A stretch of 11,267 nt of DNA from an uncultured Flammeovirgaceae bacterium. Lineage in GTDB: Bacteria > Bacteroidota > Bacteroidia > Cytophagales > Cyclobacteriaceae. Position numbers and translations under genes: made by a program. Shown here in pieces: positions 1 to 6,411 of the stretch (the first letter of the stretch is position 1; each line of letters starts with the position of its first letter). The stretch is from positions 1 through 11,267 of the forward strand of contig CAMLLI010000054.1 in assembly GCA_946480685.1 (NCBI GenBank), given 5' to 3'. The notes below the pieces were generated by a model that was not told where the DNA came from, did not search any database, and worked only from the letters and a program-made list of their open reading frames with translations.

Positions 1-432
1 GTTAACGGCTGGCAGTGGTTTGCCGGTTTCTTCCTGATGCACTATGTAGCAGGTTTTATACTTGCCGTAATTTTTCAGCCGGCTCACGTAAACGAAGAAG
101 CTGAATATCCGCTGCCGAACGAGGAAGGCAGACTGGAAAACAACTGGGCTATACACCAGTTATATACCACAACAAACTTTGCACAGGGTAACAAAATTCT
201 TTCATGGTATGTTGGCGGATTGAACTACCAGGTAGAACATCACCTGTTCCCGAATATATGCCATGTGCACTATCGCAGCATTTCTAAAATTGTAAAGCAG
301 ACTGCAGAAGAATTTGGACTTCCCTATAAAGCTGAGCCTACATTTATAGGTGCATTGGCAAGTCACGGAAGATTGCTGAAAGAACTGGGAAGAAAACCAG
401 AACAGGTAACAGAACTCGCTCCGGCACTATAA
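1..432 (+). CDS. Membrane fatty acid desaturase, C-terminal part (5' end outside window)
   Basis: The frame is open from base 1 and ends at TAA 430-432, showing 143 residues. This is the C-terminal part of a di-iron membrane desaturase, which introduces a double bond into an acyl chain at the cytoplasmic membrane. Visible residues 8-26 form a hydrophobic membrane segment. The third histidine box, QVEHH, is at residues 77-81 (bases 229-243) and is followed by LFPNICHVHY. A glutamine in place of the first histidine of this box is typical of front-end and linoleoyl-CoA-type desaturases. An upstream histidine (visible residue 52), in a WAIHQLYTTTNF stretch, also fits the family. The first two histidine boxes lie before the window, so substrate and regioselectivity cannot be judged. 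The stop codon overlaps the stop of the convergent gene on the minus strand. Confidence 0.9.
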   Translation, partial: VNGWQWFAGFFLMHYVAGFILAVIFQPAHVNEEAEYPLPNEEGRLENNWAIHQLYTTTNFAQGNKILSWYVGGLNYQVEHHLFPNICHVHYRSISKIVKQTAEEFGLPYKAEPTFIGALASHGRLLKELGRKPEQVTELAPAL

Positions 433-442
433 AAACCGGAGC
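418..442. terminator. Hairpin over the two convergent stop codons
   Basis: GCTCCGG (418-424) and CCGGAGC (436-442) form a perfect 7-bp GC-rich stem with an 11-base loop. The loop contains the overlapping stop codons of the desaturase (+) and the repeat protein (-). On the plus strand a short TTTT follows a few bases later. On the minus strand no clear T-tract follows. It may be a weak bidirectional terminator or a 3'-end stabilising hairpin shared by both transcripts. Confidence 0.45.
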
Positions 443-2325
443 CCTACTTTTGCTCCCCACCACCACTTACTGTTTATATCATCACTACTGGTGCTCTCTG
501 AAAAGAAGTGTGGCTTGTAGTTGGTAAATATATCAGGGTAATTCTGATACGATGTGTCGGTTATATAGAGATTCAGCGTTACACCTGCTGTAACCGACAT
601 CTTTCGTGCAAACTGGTAGTCAACACCCATATATAGTTTGTTGATCATGTGGATAGCATCAGTCCAACTGCCTTTTACTACCTGGTTAGCAGTAAGGTCT
701 ACGTTCAGATATAGTGTGTTGGAAAGTCTTGGAGCAGTTCCCAATCCATAGCCAAACGTCCATATAGTTTCGGAGTCGTTAAATGTTTCAGGCTTGGCAC
801 CAGCAGTAAATATGTTATAAAACTTCCGTACGCCTGTACGAAACGCGATGTTGGTATAGAAAATCTCGTCAGCAGAAATTTCAATTTTATGATAACCCCC
901 TCTGCTCGCAAAAGTCAGGAAGCCAATCGGTACGCCCTTTATACTATCAGAGATATTCAGAAAACCGAGTTGAAGTCCGTTTACTTTGGTAGCGTAGTTA
1001 ATCACACCGACTTGTGTACCGGTAACTTTTCCGCCTGCTAAATTGAGCAGTCCGGAAACCTGGGCGCCCTGCACATCGTGTGCTGCAAAATTTACCAGGC
1101 CGCCTACTTGGGCACCGTTGTTCATGGAACCTGCTGTAAAATTAAGTAAGCCAGCCACCTGTGTAGTGCTGGCATCGTGCGTTGAAAAATTAAAAAGTCC
1201 GGCTACGCTCGGACCTTCCTGTTTCCCCATGGTAGCGTTACCGAGTCCACCGACTCGTGCGCCCTTCGAGTCTCGCAGACCAAAGTTCAGCAAGCCTGCT
1301 AACGCAATGGTGTTGGTAGTGTCAACATTGAAGTTCAGCAGACCGGCAATTTGTACACCGGTAGTCTTTCCTAAGTTACCATTAACAAGACCGGCAATCT
1401 GTACTGCGTTTGTTTCACCGGTTACTCCGTTGGCAAGTCCTGCAATTTGTACTCCACGTACATCTCCTCCCACTGCATTAAAGTATCCGCCGATCTCAAG
1501 TTTCTCCGTTCCCTTCGAGTAACCACCAAACAAGTTCAGCGAGTAATCGTTGATGATATTACCACTCAGCTTATGATTGGTACCAATGAAGGGAATCACT
1601 GAAAACTGAAAATGACGATGCAGTGTATCGTCAATGTTTATCATGTTTATAGCTTGTATGGTGGCGCTCTTTGTGGTGAGCCAGAATCGTTTCAGTTTCT
1701 TCCCGACACTATCGGCCAGTACATTGAACTTCTCTTTATCAATTTTTATCGGCACGTTCAGCAAACCTTTTCCATCGCCTGTTGCTGTTACCACCGTATC
1801 CGCATAATTCAGTTTTTTTACAACGAGACTTACTTCTTCATTTGATGGCTTGGGTATTTCAATCTGAAAAAATCCGTAAGCATCGGTAACGGCCGATGAT
1901 AATGAGACCGGATCATATATACTTACATTCTTTAAACGCTCACCCGTTGCTTCATCAATAATATACCCGCTTACTTTCTTGGTATCCTTGGAGTTATTTT
2001 CGGCTTTGGTGAGTATAATATGTTTTCTGCGCTCTTTATACTGAATGTTTCCTTTGAAGATATAGTCCAATACTTCGCGAACCGTCTTGTTCGTAGCTTC
2101 GTAAGAGATCAGGCGTTTGCCATCCAGTATATCAGAATTATAGGAGAATGTAAAGCCGGCAAGTTCGCCAATCTTTTTCAACGCAGAGGCTACTGTTTCC
2201 TGTTCGAAGTTTACGCTCACAACGCGCTCGAGCAACGGTGTCTTCGGATCTTCAACAACTTTGGCAGAGGCAACCTGCCATAGTGCAAGAAAGGCGATCA
2301 GTAAAAATATACTATTGGTTTTCAC
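427..2325 (-). CDS. STN / carboxypeptidase-regulatory-like outer-membrane protein with 16-residue surface repeats
   Basis: Predicted exported outer-membrane or surface protein of 632 residues and third gene of the sigma/FecR cassette. I chose GTG at 2325: GGAGG lies 9 bases upstream (plus-strand CCTCC, 2335-2339) and the protein then begins with a clean signal peptide (MKTN, then a hydrophobic core, ending near VASA, residue 21). TTG at 2346 is the longer alternative. Residues about 37-105 form an STN domain (secretin/TonB short N-terminal domain), the fold that contacts FecR in surface signalling. Residues about 118-198 resemble a carboxypeptidase-regulatory-like beta-sandwich. Residues about 276-477 hold some 13 repeats of roughly 16 residues built on VQIAGLxNxxxGxxxG, resembling the LA_2272-type surface repeat. 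The last 155 residues look beta-rich and end in GLRFL, consistent with an outer-membrane barrel. No TonB-dependent plug or receptor barrel is seen. The start overlaps fecR by 14 bases, suggesting translational coupling. The ligand is unknown. Confidence 0.85.
   Translation of the reverse strand: MKTNSIFLLIAFLALWQVASAKVVEDPKTPLLERVVSVNFEQETVASALKKIGELAGFTFSYNSDILDGKRLISYEATNKTVREVLDYIFKGNIQYKERRKHIILTKAENNSKDTKKVSGYIIDEATGERLKNVSIYDPVSLSSAVTDAYGFFQIEIPKPSNEEVSLVVKKLNYADTVVTATGDGKGLLNVPIKIDKEKFNVLADSVGKKLKRFWLTTKSATIQAINMINIDDTLHRHFQFSVIPFIGTNHKLSGNIINDYSLNLFGGYSKGTEKLEIGGYFNAVGGDVRGVQIAGLANGVTGETNAVQIAGLVNGNLGKTTGVQIAGLLNFNVDTTNTIALAGLLNFGLRDSKGARVGGLGNATMGKQEGPSVAGLFNFSTHDASTTQVAGLLNFTAGSMNNGAQVGGLVNFAAHDVQGAQVSGLLNLAGGKVTGTQVGVINYATKVNGLQLGFLNISDSIKGVPIGFLTFASRGGYHKIEISADEIFYTNIAFRTGVRKFYNIFTAGAKPETFNDSETIWTFGYGLGTAPRLSNTLYLNVDLTANQVVKGSWTDAIHMINKLYMGVDYQFARKMSVTAGVTLNLYITDTSYQNYPDIFTNYKPHFFSESTSSDDINSKWWWGAKVGLRFL
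895..1500 (-). repeat. In-frame 48-bp (16-residue) repeat tract inside the STN protein gene
   Basis: About 13 successive units of roughly 16 residues share the pattern [VAT]Q[IV][AG]GLxNxxxGxxxG. Examples are VQIAGLANGVTGETNA, VQIAGLVNGNLGKTTG and AQVSGLLNLAGGKVTG. The final units shrink to 14 residues and change to xQLGFLNISDSIKG. At DNA level the units are clearly diverged, so the tract looks old and kept by selection on the protein, not recently amplified. The periodic glycine, asparagine and alternating hydrophobic residues suggest one short beta strand and turn per unit, as in a solenoid or barrel-like sheet. Confidence 0.85.
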
Positions 2326-3316
2326 AACCCTGACCCTCCAAAACAATTTCTTTTCCTGTTTCCTTTACAGTAAGATTCAAGGTCTCGGCAATTACCTGTG
2401 CAATCTCATGTATATCTTCATTGTTGAATGATACCGTAAGATGGCAACTCTCTAAATTTTTAGAGATAACAATTTTTGTATCGTAAACACCATTCAATGC
2501 CTCTACTACTGAAACAAGATCAGCGTTGCTGAAGCTGAAGAATTTTGTTTTATAAGACAATGTGTTGTTCTCAGGTTGTTCAATAGAGAATGTTTTTGTT
2601 TTCTTGTCGTAAACACCTCTGCCGCCTGCCTTCAGATTTATACCCGAATCTTTTTCAGTATAGAATTGTACTTCACCTTCTACTACCACTACCTCTACGG
2701 TGTTAGACTCCGGATATGCCGTTACATTGAAAGATGTACCTATATCGCGAATAAAAACACCTTCAGCATCTACCAAAAACTTTTTGTCGTCCTGGTGATT
2801 GATGTTGAAGTATGCTTCTCCTTTCAGTTTCACAACATGGCTTTTCTTTTTCTTGTCGTATGAATAAGTAAGGTTCGTTTGCTTGTTCAGGAACACACCA
2901 CTTCCATCCGGAAGTGTATCGCCTTTCGTTTGCTTGTCAGCAATTACCTGTACAGGTTTTGTTTGTGTAGTGCTTATACCGCGGTATACGAAGAATCCTA
3001 TACCCAGCAGAATTACTATACTGGCCGCCACGCGCAGGTATAAGAAACGCTTCGGTGCATGCAGTGGAATCTCGCGTGCTTCTTTCGGTGTATGAAGTTT
3101 GGAGCGAAGTTTACTCCAGGCAGCATCGGTATCAAACTCCTGCCACTCTTTGATCGAAGAAGCTTTTACGAAAATTGTTCTGAACTGATCTATATATTTC
3201 CGATTGGCATCGTTTTGCAATTGCCATGACTCAATAAAGGCGTTCTCTTCCGGAGTAGCTTCTCCGGCCAGGTACTTGCCTATCAGTTCGTCAATATCGT
3301 TCGTGTTGTATTGCAA
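2312..3316 (-). CDS. FecR-family anti-sigma factor with DUF4974 domain
   Basis: Inner-membrane anti-sigma factor that should bind the ECF sigma factor encoded just upstream and release it when signalled from the periplasm. The 334 residues divide as expected: a cytoplasmic N-terminal helical region (about 1-75, with the AAWSKL segment usual in these proteins), one membrane helix (about 91-112), a FecR periplasmic domain (about 124-218, with KGEAYF and GTSFNV motifs), and a C-terminal DUF4974 domain (about 258-327), which has an STN-like fold. The first usable codon is TTG at 3316, five bases after the sigma factor stop; there is no ATG in the N-terminal region and no Shine-Dalgarno sequence. 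The C terminus overlaps the next gene by 14 bases. Order and spacing indicate one operon with its neighbours. Assignment to the family is secure; the signal is unknown. Confidence 0.93.
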   Translation of the reverse strand: MQYNTNDIDELIGKYLAGEATPEENAFIESWQLQNDANRKYIDQFRTIFVKASSIKEWQEFDTDAAWSKLRSKLHTPKEAREIPLHAPKRFLYLRVAASIVILLGIGFFVYRGISTTQTKPVQVIADKQTKGDTLPDGSGVFLNKQTNLTYSYDKKKKSHVVKLKGEAYFNINHQDDKKFLVDAEGVFIRDIGTSFNVTAYPESNTVEVVVVEGEVQFYTEKDSGINLKAGGRGVYDKKTKTFSIEQPENNTLSYKTKFFSFSNADLVSVVEALNGVYDTKIVISKNLESCHLTVSFNNEDIHEIAQVIAETLNLTVKETGKEIVLEGQGCENQ

Positions 3317-3321
3317 GGTCG

Positions 3322-3903
3322 TTAATTAAGAAATCCGTTCATCAGTACAATCAATAATGGAAGATAGTCCTTAAGCTGCTCGCGCATAATCTTGAGCGCT
3401 TTTCCCATTTGGTTCTCTACCGTTTTTACAGAAAGATCAAGTTGCTCTGCGATCTCTGAATATTTCAATTCTTCGAAGCGGCTCAGCTTAAAGATCAACC
3501 GGCATTGCTGCGGCAGTTTCTCCATAGCTTCATATATTTTGGTTTCAAGTTCTGAAGCCATTACAGTACGCGTAACAGATTCAACACTCTTCTCTGCTAC
3601 CGCTAATTCTACAGCCGCATGTTGTTGTTTGATCTTTTCGTGTTTTAACACATTGAGACAAGCATTACGTACCATGGCATAGAGATACGGTTTTACTGCT
3701 GTGCGTATCTCCAGGTTCTCACGTTTCTCCCACACCGAAAGAAAGGTTGATTGTACAATCTCTTCGGCCTCGTCACGATTCTGCACGAAGGTGTACGCGT
3801 AATTGCAAAGTGGTTGATAGTAGGTTCTGAATAACATTTCAAAAGCAGTTATATCGCCCGTCTTGAGCAACGCTGGTGTTACTTGCTGTTCCGTAAATTC
3901 CAC
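3322..3903 (-). CDS. ECF RNA polymerase sigma-70 factor (Bacteroidota FecI-like group)
   Basis: Sigma factor that directs RNA polymerase to target promoters, probably including its own operon, when freed by the adjacent FecR-like protein. It has 193 residues. Region 2 covers about 21-88 (FEMLFRTYYQPLCNYAY, then DEAEEIVQSTFLSVWEKR for core binding and promoter melting). Region 4 covers about 119-178, with LPQQCRLIFKLSRFEEL and a helix-turn-helix around YSEIAEQLDLSVKTVENQM. The hydrophobic C-terminal tail after region 4 (LPLLIVLMNGFLN) is common in this Bacteroidota group. The start is GTG at 3903, the most upstream usable codon before an in-frame stop at 3934-3936. fecR begins five bases after its stop. 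Which genes it controls cannot be read from the window. Confidence 0.94.
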   Translation of the reverse strand: MEFTEQQVTPALLKTGDITAFEMLFRTYYQPLCNYAYTFVQNRDEAEEIVQSTFLSVWEKRENLEIRTAVKPYLYAMVRNACLNVLKHEKIKQQHAAVELAVAEKSVESVTRTVMASELETKIYEAMEKLPQQCRLIFKLSRFEELKYSEIAEQLDLSVKTVENQMGKALKIMREQLKDYLPLLIVLMNGFLN

Positions 3904-3928
3904 TGCTTTTGCGAATTCGTTTAACAGC

Positions 3929-3936
3929 GAAATTTA
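3929..3936 (-). promoter_or_regulatory. Possible -7 box of the sigma/FecR operon
   Basis: On the minus strand TAAATTTC matches the Bacteroidota -7 consensus TAnnTTTG in all but the last base and lies 25 bases before the GTG start. The nearest upstream TTG (3962-3964) is 25 bases away, longer than the usual spacing of about 19-21, so support is weak. If the operon is read by its own ECF factor, the true promoter may look different. Confidence 0.22.
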
Positions 3937-3992
3937 CGTTTTTAAGGCTTTGAGGTTATGACAATCTGGAAAAGATTTACCCCTATGCCGAT

Positions 3993-4019
3993 AAAAAAAT
4001 TCTCAGAGCGATTCTCCGA
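3993..4019 (-). terminator. Weak intrinsic terminator after the TPK-like gene
   Basis: Read on the minus strand, TCGGAG and CTCTGA (plus positions 4014-4019 and 4003-4008) form a 6-bp stem with one G-U pair and a 5-base loop. The stem includes the TGA stop of the TPK-like gene. A run of seven T follows (complement of A at 3993-3999). The stem is short, so termination may be partial. It would separate the TPK-like gene from the sigma operon downstream. Confidence 0.42.
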
Positions 4020-4593
4020 TCCAGAAAATGTTATCCGATTCTATGCTGATGAGACCATCCGATGATGCTGTAACGCCTTCACCTTCAGTGATTAGTCCGG
4101 TAAAAGTAAATTTTTGGGAAGGATCGTTCGGATGAATCATCAACGATGTACCGGCCGGCACCCATTTTTCAAAAAGATGCGTGTGAAGAGACCATTTACG
4201 GTCGTGATCCATTAACACAATTTGTATTTGCTGAAAACTTTTGGCGAGATGCAATCTGTTTTGAACAGAACCTGTCATGATGTTAACGGCCGTATTCTTC
4301 GATGCGATTAAAAAATGGAGTGCGTTCTCCAACGGATCTTCACCGGGTTGATATGAAAGTATTTTTACCGGAGCCTGCTCGATCAACTTTTCCTGCAACG
4401 CACGCACCGCAGTATCTTCACCCAGCACAACATCAATTTTGATTCCCCAACGTAAAACTTCATCCAGAGCTGTATCGCATACAACTACCAACGGTGCCCA
4501 CTCCAGCAAAGGCTCTGCAAGTTCAAACGACAATGCCTCGGCAATGAGTAATGCGGGTTCCTGACCTTCTTTTACAAAATGATGCGATGACAT
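4003..4593 (-). CDS. Divergent thiamine-pyrophosphokinase-like protein, probably lacking catalytic motifs
   Basis: A 196-residue cytosolic protein that I read as a distant thiamine pyrophosphokinase (TPK) relative. TPK transfers pyrophosphate from ATP to thiamine. The layout fits: VVVCDTALDEVLRWGIKID (residues about 36-54) sits where TPK has its DGG..N..L....PD segment. VLGEDTA (56-62) replaces the catalytic GDxDS. GEDPLENALHFL (84-95) corresponds to the TD..KAL helix. TGSVQNRLHL (107-116) replaces GxxGGRxDH. The C-terminal half (about 125-196) resembles the beta-sandwich that binds thiamine. Because the acidic GDxDS and the RxDH residues are altered, normal kinase activity is doubtful; it could bind a related ligand or act as a paralogue. 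ATG at 4593 is the natural start. It is transcribed away from the DUF4254 gene and ends 99 bases before the sigma operon. The family assignment rests on motif layout only. Confidence 0.6.
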   Translation of the reverse strand: MSSHHFVKEGQEPALLIAEALSFELAEPLLEWAPLVVVCDTALDEVLRWGIKIDVVLGEDTAVRALQEKLIEQAPVKILSYQPGEDPLENALHFLIASKNTAVNIMTGSVQNRLHLAKSFQQIQIVLMDHDRKWSLHTHLFEKWVPAGTSLMIHPNDPSQKFTFTGLITEGEGVTASSDGLISIESDNIFWIGESL

Positions 4594-4624
4594 CTACGAA
4601 TAATTTAATTCGATCTAAAAATAA

Positions 4625-4671
4625 CAGATAACGATTAACCATACTGGCAACGATTTGCAGATAACGGTTAA
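4625..4671. promoter_or_regulatory. Direct repeat CAGATAACGRTTAA in divergent intergenic region (possible operator)
   Basis: CAGATAACGATTAA (4625-4638) and CAGATAACGGTTAA (4658-4671) match at 13 of 14 bases and start 33 bases apart, close to three helical turns. A further AACGATT lies between them at 4649-4655. The pair sits midway between the divergent starts at 4593 (-) and 4695 (+), as expected for binding sites of a regulator acting on one or both genes. A minus-strand TATTTTTA (plus 4616-4623), close to the -7 consensus, abuts the left copy. Confidence 0.4.
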
Positions 4672-4694
4672 ATTGCGACATTAATTATTTCAAT

Positions 4695-5303
4695 ATGCTA
4701 TCAGCAACCCAGTGTTATAAAATATTTGATCAGAGCATTCAGGATTATCACGTACACGATGATGTGGATACAGCTGTAAAAAATCCATATCCGGCTGGCA
4801 GCTTTGAATTTTTACTATACGCGAAAAACTGGATCGATACGGTGCAGTGGCATCTGGAAGATATAATCCGTCTGCCGGATATCAATCCCACAGAAGGTAT
4901 ACAGATCAAACGCAGAATTGATAAGTCGAACCAGGATCGTACTGATATGGTTGAGAAGGTTGATGACTATTTTCTTGAGCAGTTTAAGAATGTAGTACCT
5001 AAACCCGGAGCGCGCATCAACTCAGAAACACCTGCGTGGTTGCTCGATCGCATGAGCATTCTGCTGCTGAAGATATACCACATGAAAGAGCAGACCGAAC
5101 GCAAGGATGCCAGTGCCGAACACATTGCCAAAACACAGGCAAAGCTTGCTGTGTTGATGGAACAGAAAACAGACATGCAGCTTGCGTTTGATGAATTGAT
5201 GGAAGACATCAGCAACGGAAACAGAAGATTTAAAGTATACCGCCAGATGAAGATGTATAATGATGCATCACTCAATCCGATGTTATACGGACAGAAAAAA
5301 TAG
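4695..5303 (+). CDS. DUF4254 family protein
   Basis: A 202-residue, largely helical, soluble protein with no signal peptide or membrane segment. I recognise it as DUF4254, a family of unknown function often found directly beside family 9 glycosyltransferases in Bacteroidota, as here. Features include an N-terminal CYKIFDQSIQDYHVHD region, a central NPYPAGSFEFLLYAKNWIDTVQWHLEDIIR helix pair (about 30-60) with aromatic and acidic residues, IKRRIDKSNQDR (about 71-82), and a charged C-terminal half with coiled-coil character (about 115-180). The ATG at 4695 is preceded by an AT-rich stretch without a Shine-Dalgarno sequence. The next gene begins 8 bases after its stop, so the two are almost certainly co-transcribed, which points to a supporting role in surface glycan or lipopolysaccharide synthesis. 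That role is inferred from neighbourhood only. Confidence 0.85.
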   Translation: MLSATQCYKIFDQSIQDYHVHDDVDTAVKNPYPAGSFEFLLYAKNWIDTVQWHLEDIIRLPDINPTEGIQIKRRIDKSNQDRTDMVEKVDDYFLEQFKNVVPKPGARINSETPAWLLDRMSILLLKIYHMKEQTERKDASAEHIAKTQAKLAVLMEQKTDMQLAFDELMEDISNGNRRFKVYRQMKMYNDASLNPMLYGQKK

Positions 5304-5311
5304 AAGAAGGT

Positions 5312-6367
5312 TTGAAGAAGAAGATACTCATACTTCGGTTTTCTGCTATGGGAGATGTAGCATTGCTCGTGCCGGTGGTACGATCGCTCACCGCTGCTTA
5401 TCCCGATGTAGAAGTTACCGTAGTAACGCGACCCAAATTCGGTCCTATGTTTTTTGACATAGAGCGCGTTTCCGTTTTTCCTGCTGATGTAGACTATACA
5501 TACACCGGTATATTAGGCATGCGCGATCTGTTTCGAAAACTGATGCGCAAAGGTCCGTACGATGTAGTGATGGATATGCACGATCATATCCGTACTAAAA
5601 TTCTGCGTGCCTTGTTTAAACTTTTCGGTTCGAAGGTAGTTGTATTCGAAAAAGGCAGAGCGGAGAAAAAAGCATTCAGTCGCAAGGAGAATAAAATAAC
5701 AGAACCCTTGCCCCATACCGTGGAGCGTTACAGGCTTGCATTTGAAAAAGCAGGTTTTCCGTTCCAGATACAACGGGCGCCCTACCTGTCGCTGAGCGAA
5801 CCTATACAAAATGCTTCAGGGTGGTTTGGCTATAAAAAGTCGATGGAGCTCACCCGGTGGATCGGCATTGCTCCGTTCGCGATGCATAAATCCAAAATAT
5901 GGCCCCTTGAAAATTACCCGGCGCTGATTGAATCGATCTTGCAAAAAACACCTGCTAAATTTTTTCTTTTTGGCGGAGGTGAGAAGGAGATAAAGTACTT
6001 TGAATCATTGAAAGAAAAATTTCCGGAGCATTGTGAAGTAATTGCCGGTAAACTAAAGCTGCGGCAGGAGATTGCTCTTATGCAACACCTGGATCTGATG
6101 TTGTGTGTGGACTCATCCAACATGCACCTCGCAGCTTTATCGGGTATACCTTTACTCTCTATCTGGGGCGGTACATACCCGGATGTAGGCTTCGGTCCCT
6201 ATAATTATTCATACGATAAAAATATCATTCAGATAAGTCGCGAAGAACTCAGTTGCAGACCATGTTCGGTATACGGAAGAGAAAAATGTTTTCGGGGAGA
6301 TTTTGCCTGCCTGAACCGTATCACCCCGGAAATGGTTTCAGAGAGAGTAATGCAGCGATTTCAATAG
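5312..6367 (+). CDS. Glycosyltransferase family 9 protein (heptosyltransferase-like)
   Basis: Likely cytoplasmic GT-B glycosyltransferase of family 9, which includes the ADP-heptose:lipopolysaccharide heptosyltransferases. It would add a sugar to a lipopolysaccharide core or another surface glycan. The 351 residues begin with the first Rossmann strand KILILRFSAMGDVALLVPVV (4-23). A second Rossmann domain includes WIGIAPFAMHKSKIWPLENY (183-202), FFLFGGGEKE (217-226) and the family signature CVDSSNMHLAALSGIP (265-280), followed by IWGGT. Near the C terminus four cysteines (315, 318, 326, 333) lie in CRPCSVYGREKCFRGDFAC. The start is TTG at 5312; the next ATG (codon 13) would cut the first strand. 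AGAAGG lies just before it but unusually close. The donor sugar cannot be determined from sequence. Confidence 0.9.
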   Translation: MKKKILILRFSAMGDVALLVPVVRSLTAAYPDVEVTVVTRPKFGPMFFDIERVSVFPADVDYTYTGILGMRDLFRKLMRKGPYDVVMDMHDHIRTKILRALFKLFGSKVVVFEKGRAEKKAFSRKENKITEPLPHTVERYRLAFEKAGFPFQIQRAPYLSLSEPIQNASGWFGYKKSMELTRWIGIAPFAMHKSKIWPLENYPALIESILQKTPAKFFLFGGGEKEIKYFESLKEKFPEHCEVIAGKLKLRQEIALMQHLDLMLCVDSSNMHLAALSGIPLLSIWGGTYPDVGFGPYNYSYDKNIIQISREELSCRPCSVYGREKCFRGDFACLNRITPEMVSERVMQRFQ

Positions 6368-6411
6368 TATATACCTGCTTTAGTTTCTAAAAAAGACAGC
6401 CCTATATTTTC

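Noticed and set aside
895..1500. 48-bp periodicity suggesting a CRISPR array or minisatellite
   Set aside because: The units are diverged throughout, have no constant repeat with unique spacers, and stay in frame in a clear protein repeat.
1043..1522. 159-residue plus-strand open frame rich in Pro, Thr and Ala
   Set aside because: It is antisense to the hexadecapeptide repeat tract; its own periodicity merely mirrors the repeats, and the minus-strand protein has a signal peptide and recognisable domains.
4967..5275. 102-residue minus-strand open frame
   Set aside because: Shadow of the DUF4254 gene; Ser/Cys-rich composition typical of antisense reading.
6403..6410. TATATTTT just before the HAD gene start as a -7 promoter box
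   Set aside because: It ends one base before the ATG, so transcription would begin inside the gene; the last consensus base is also wrong.
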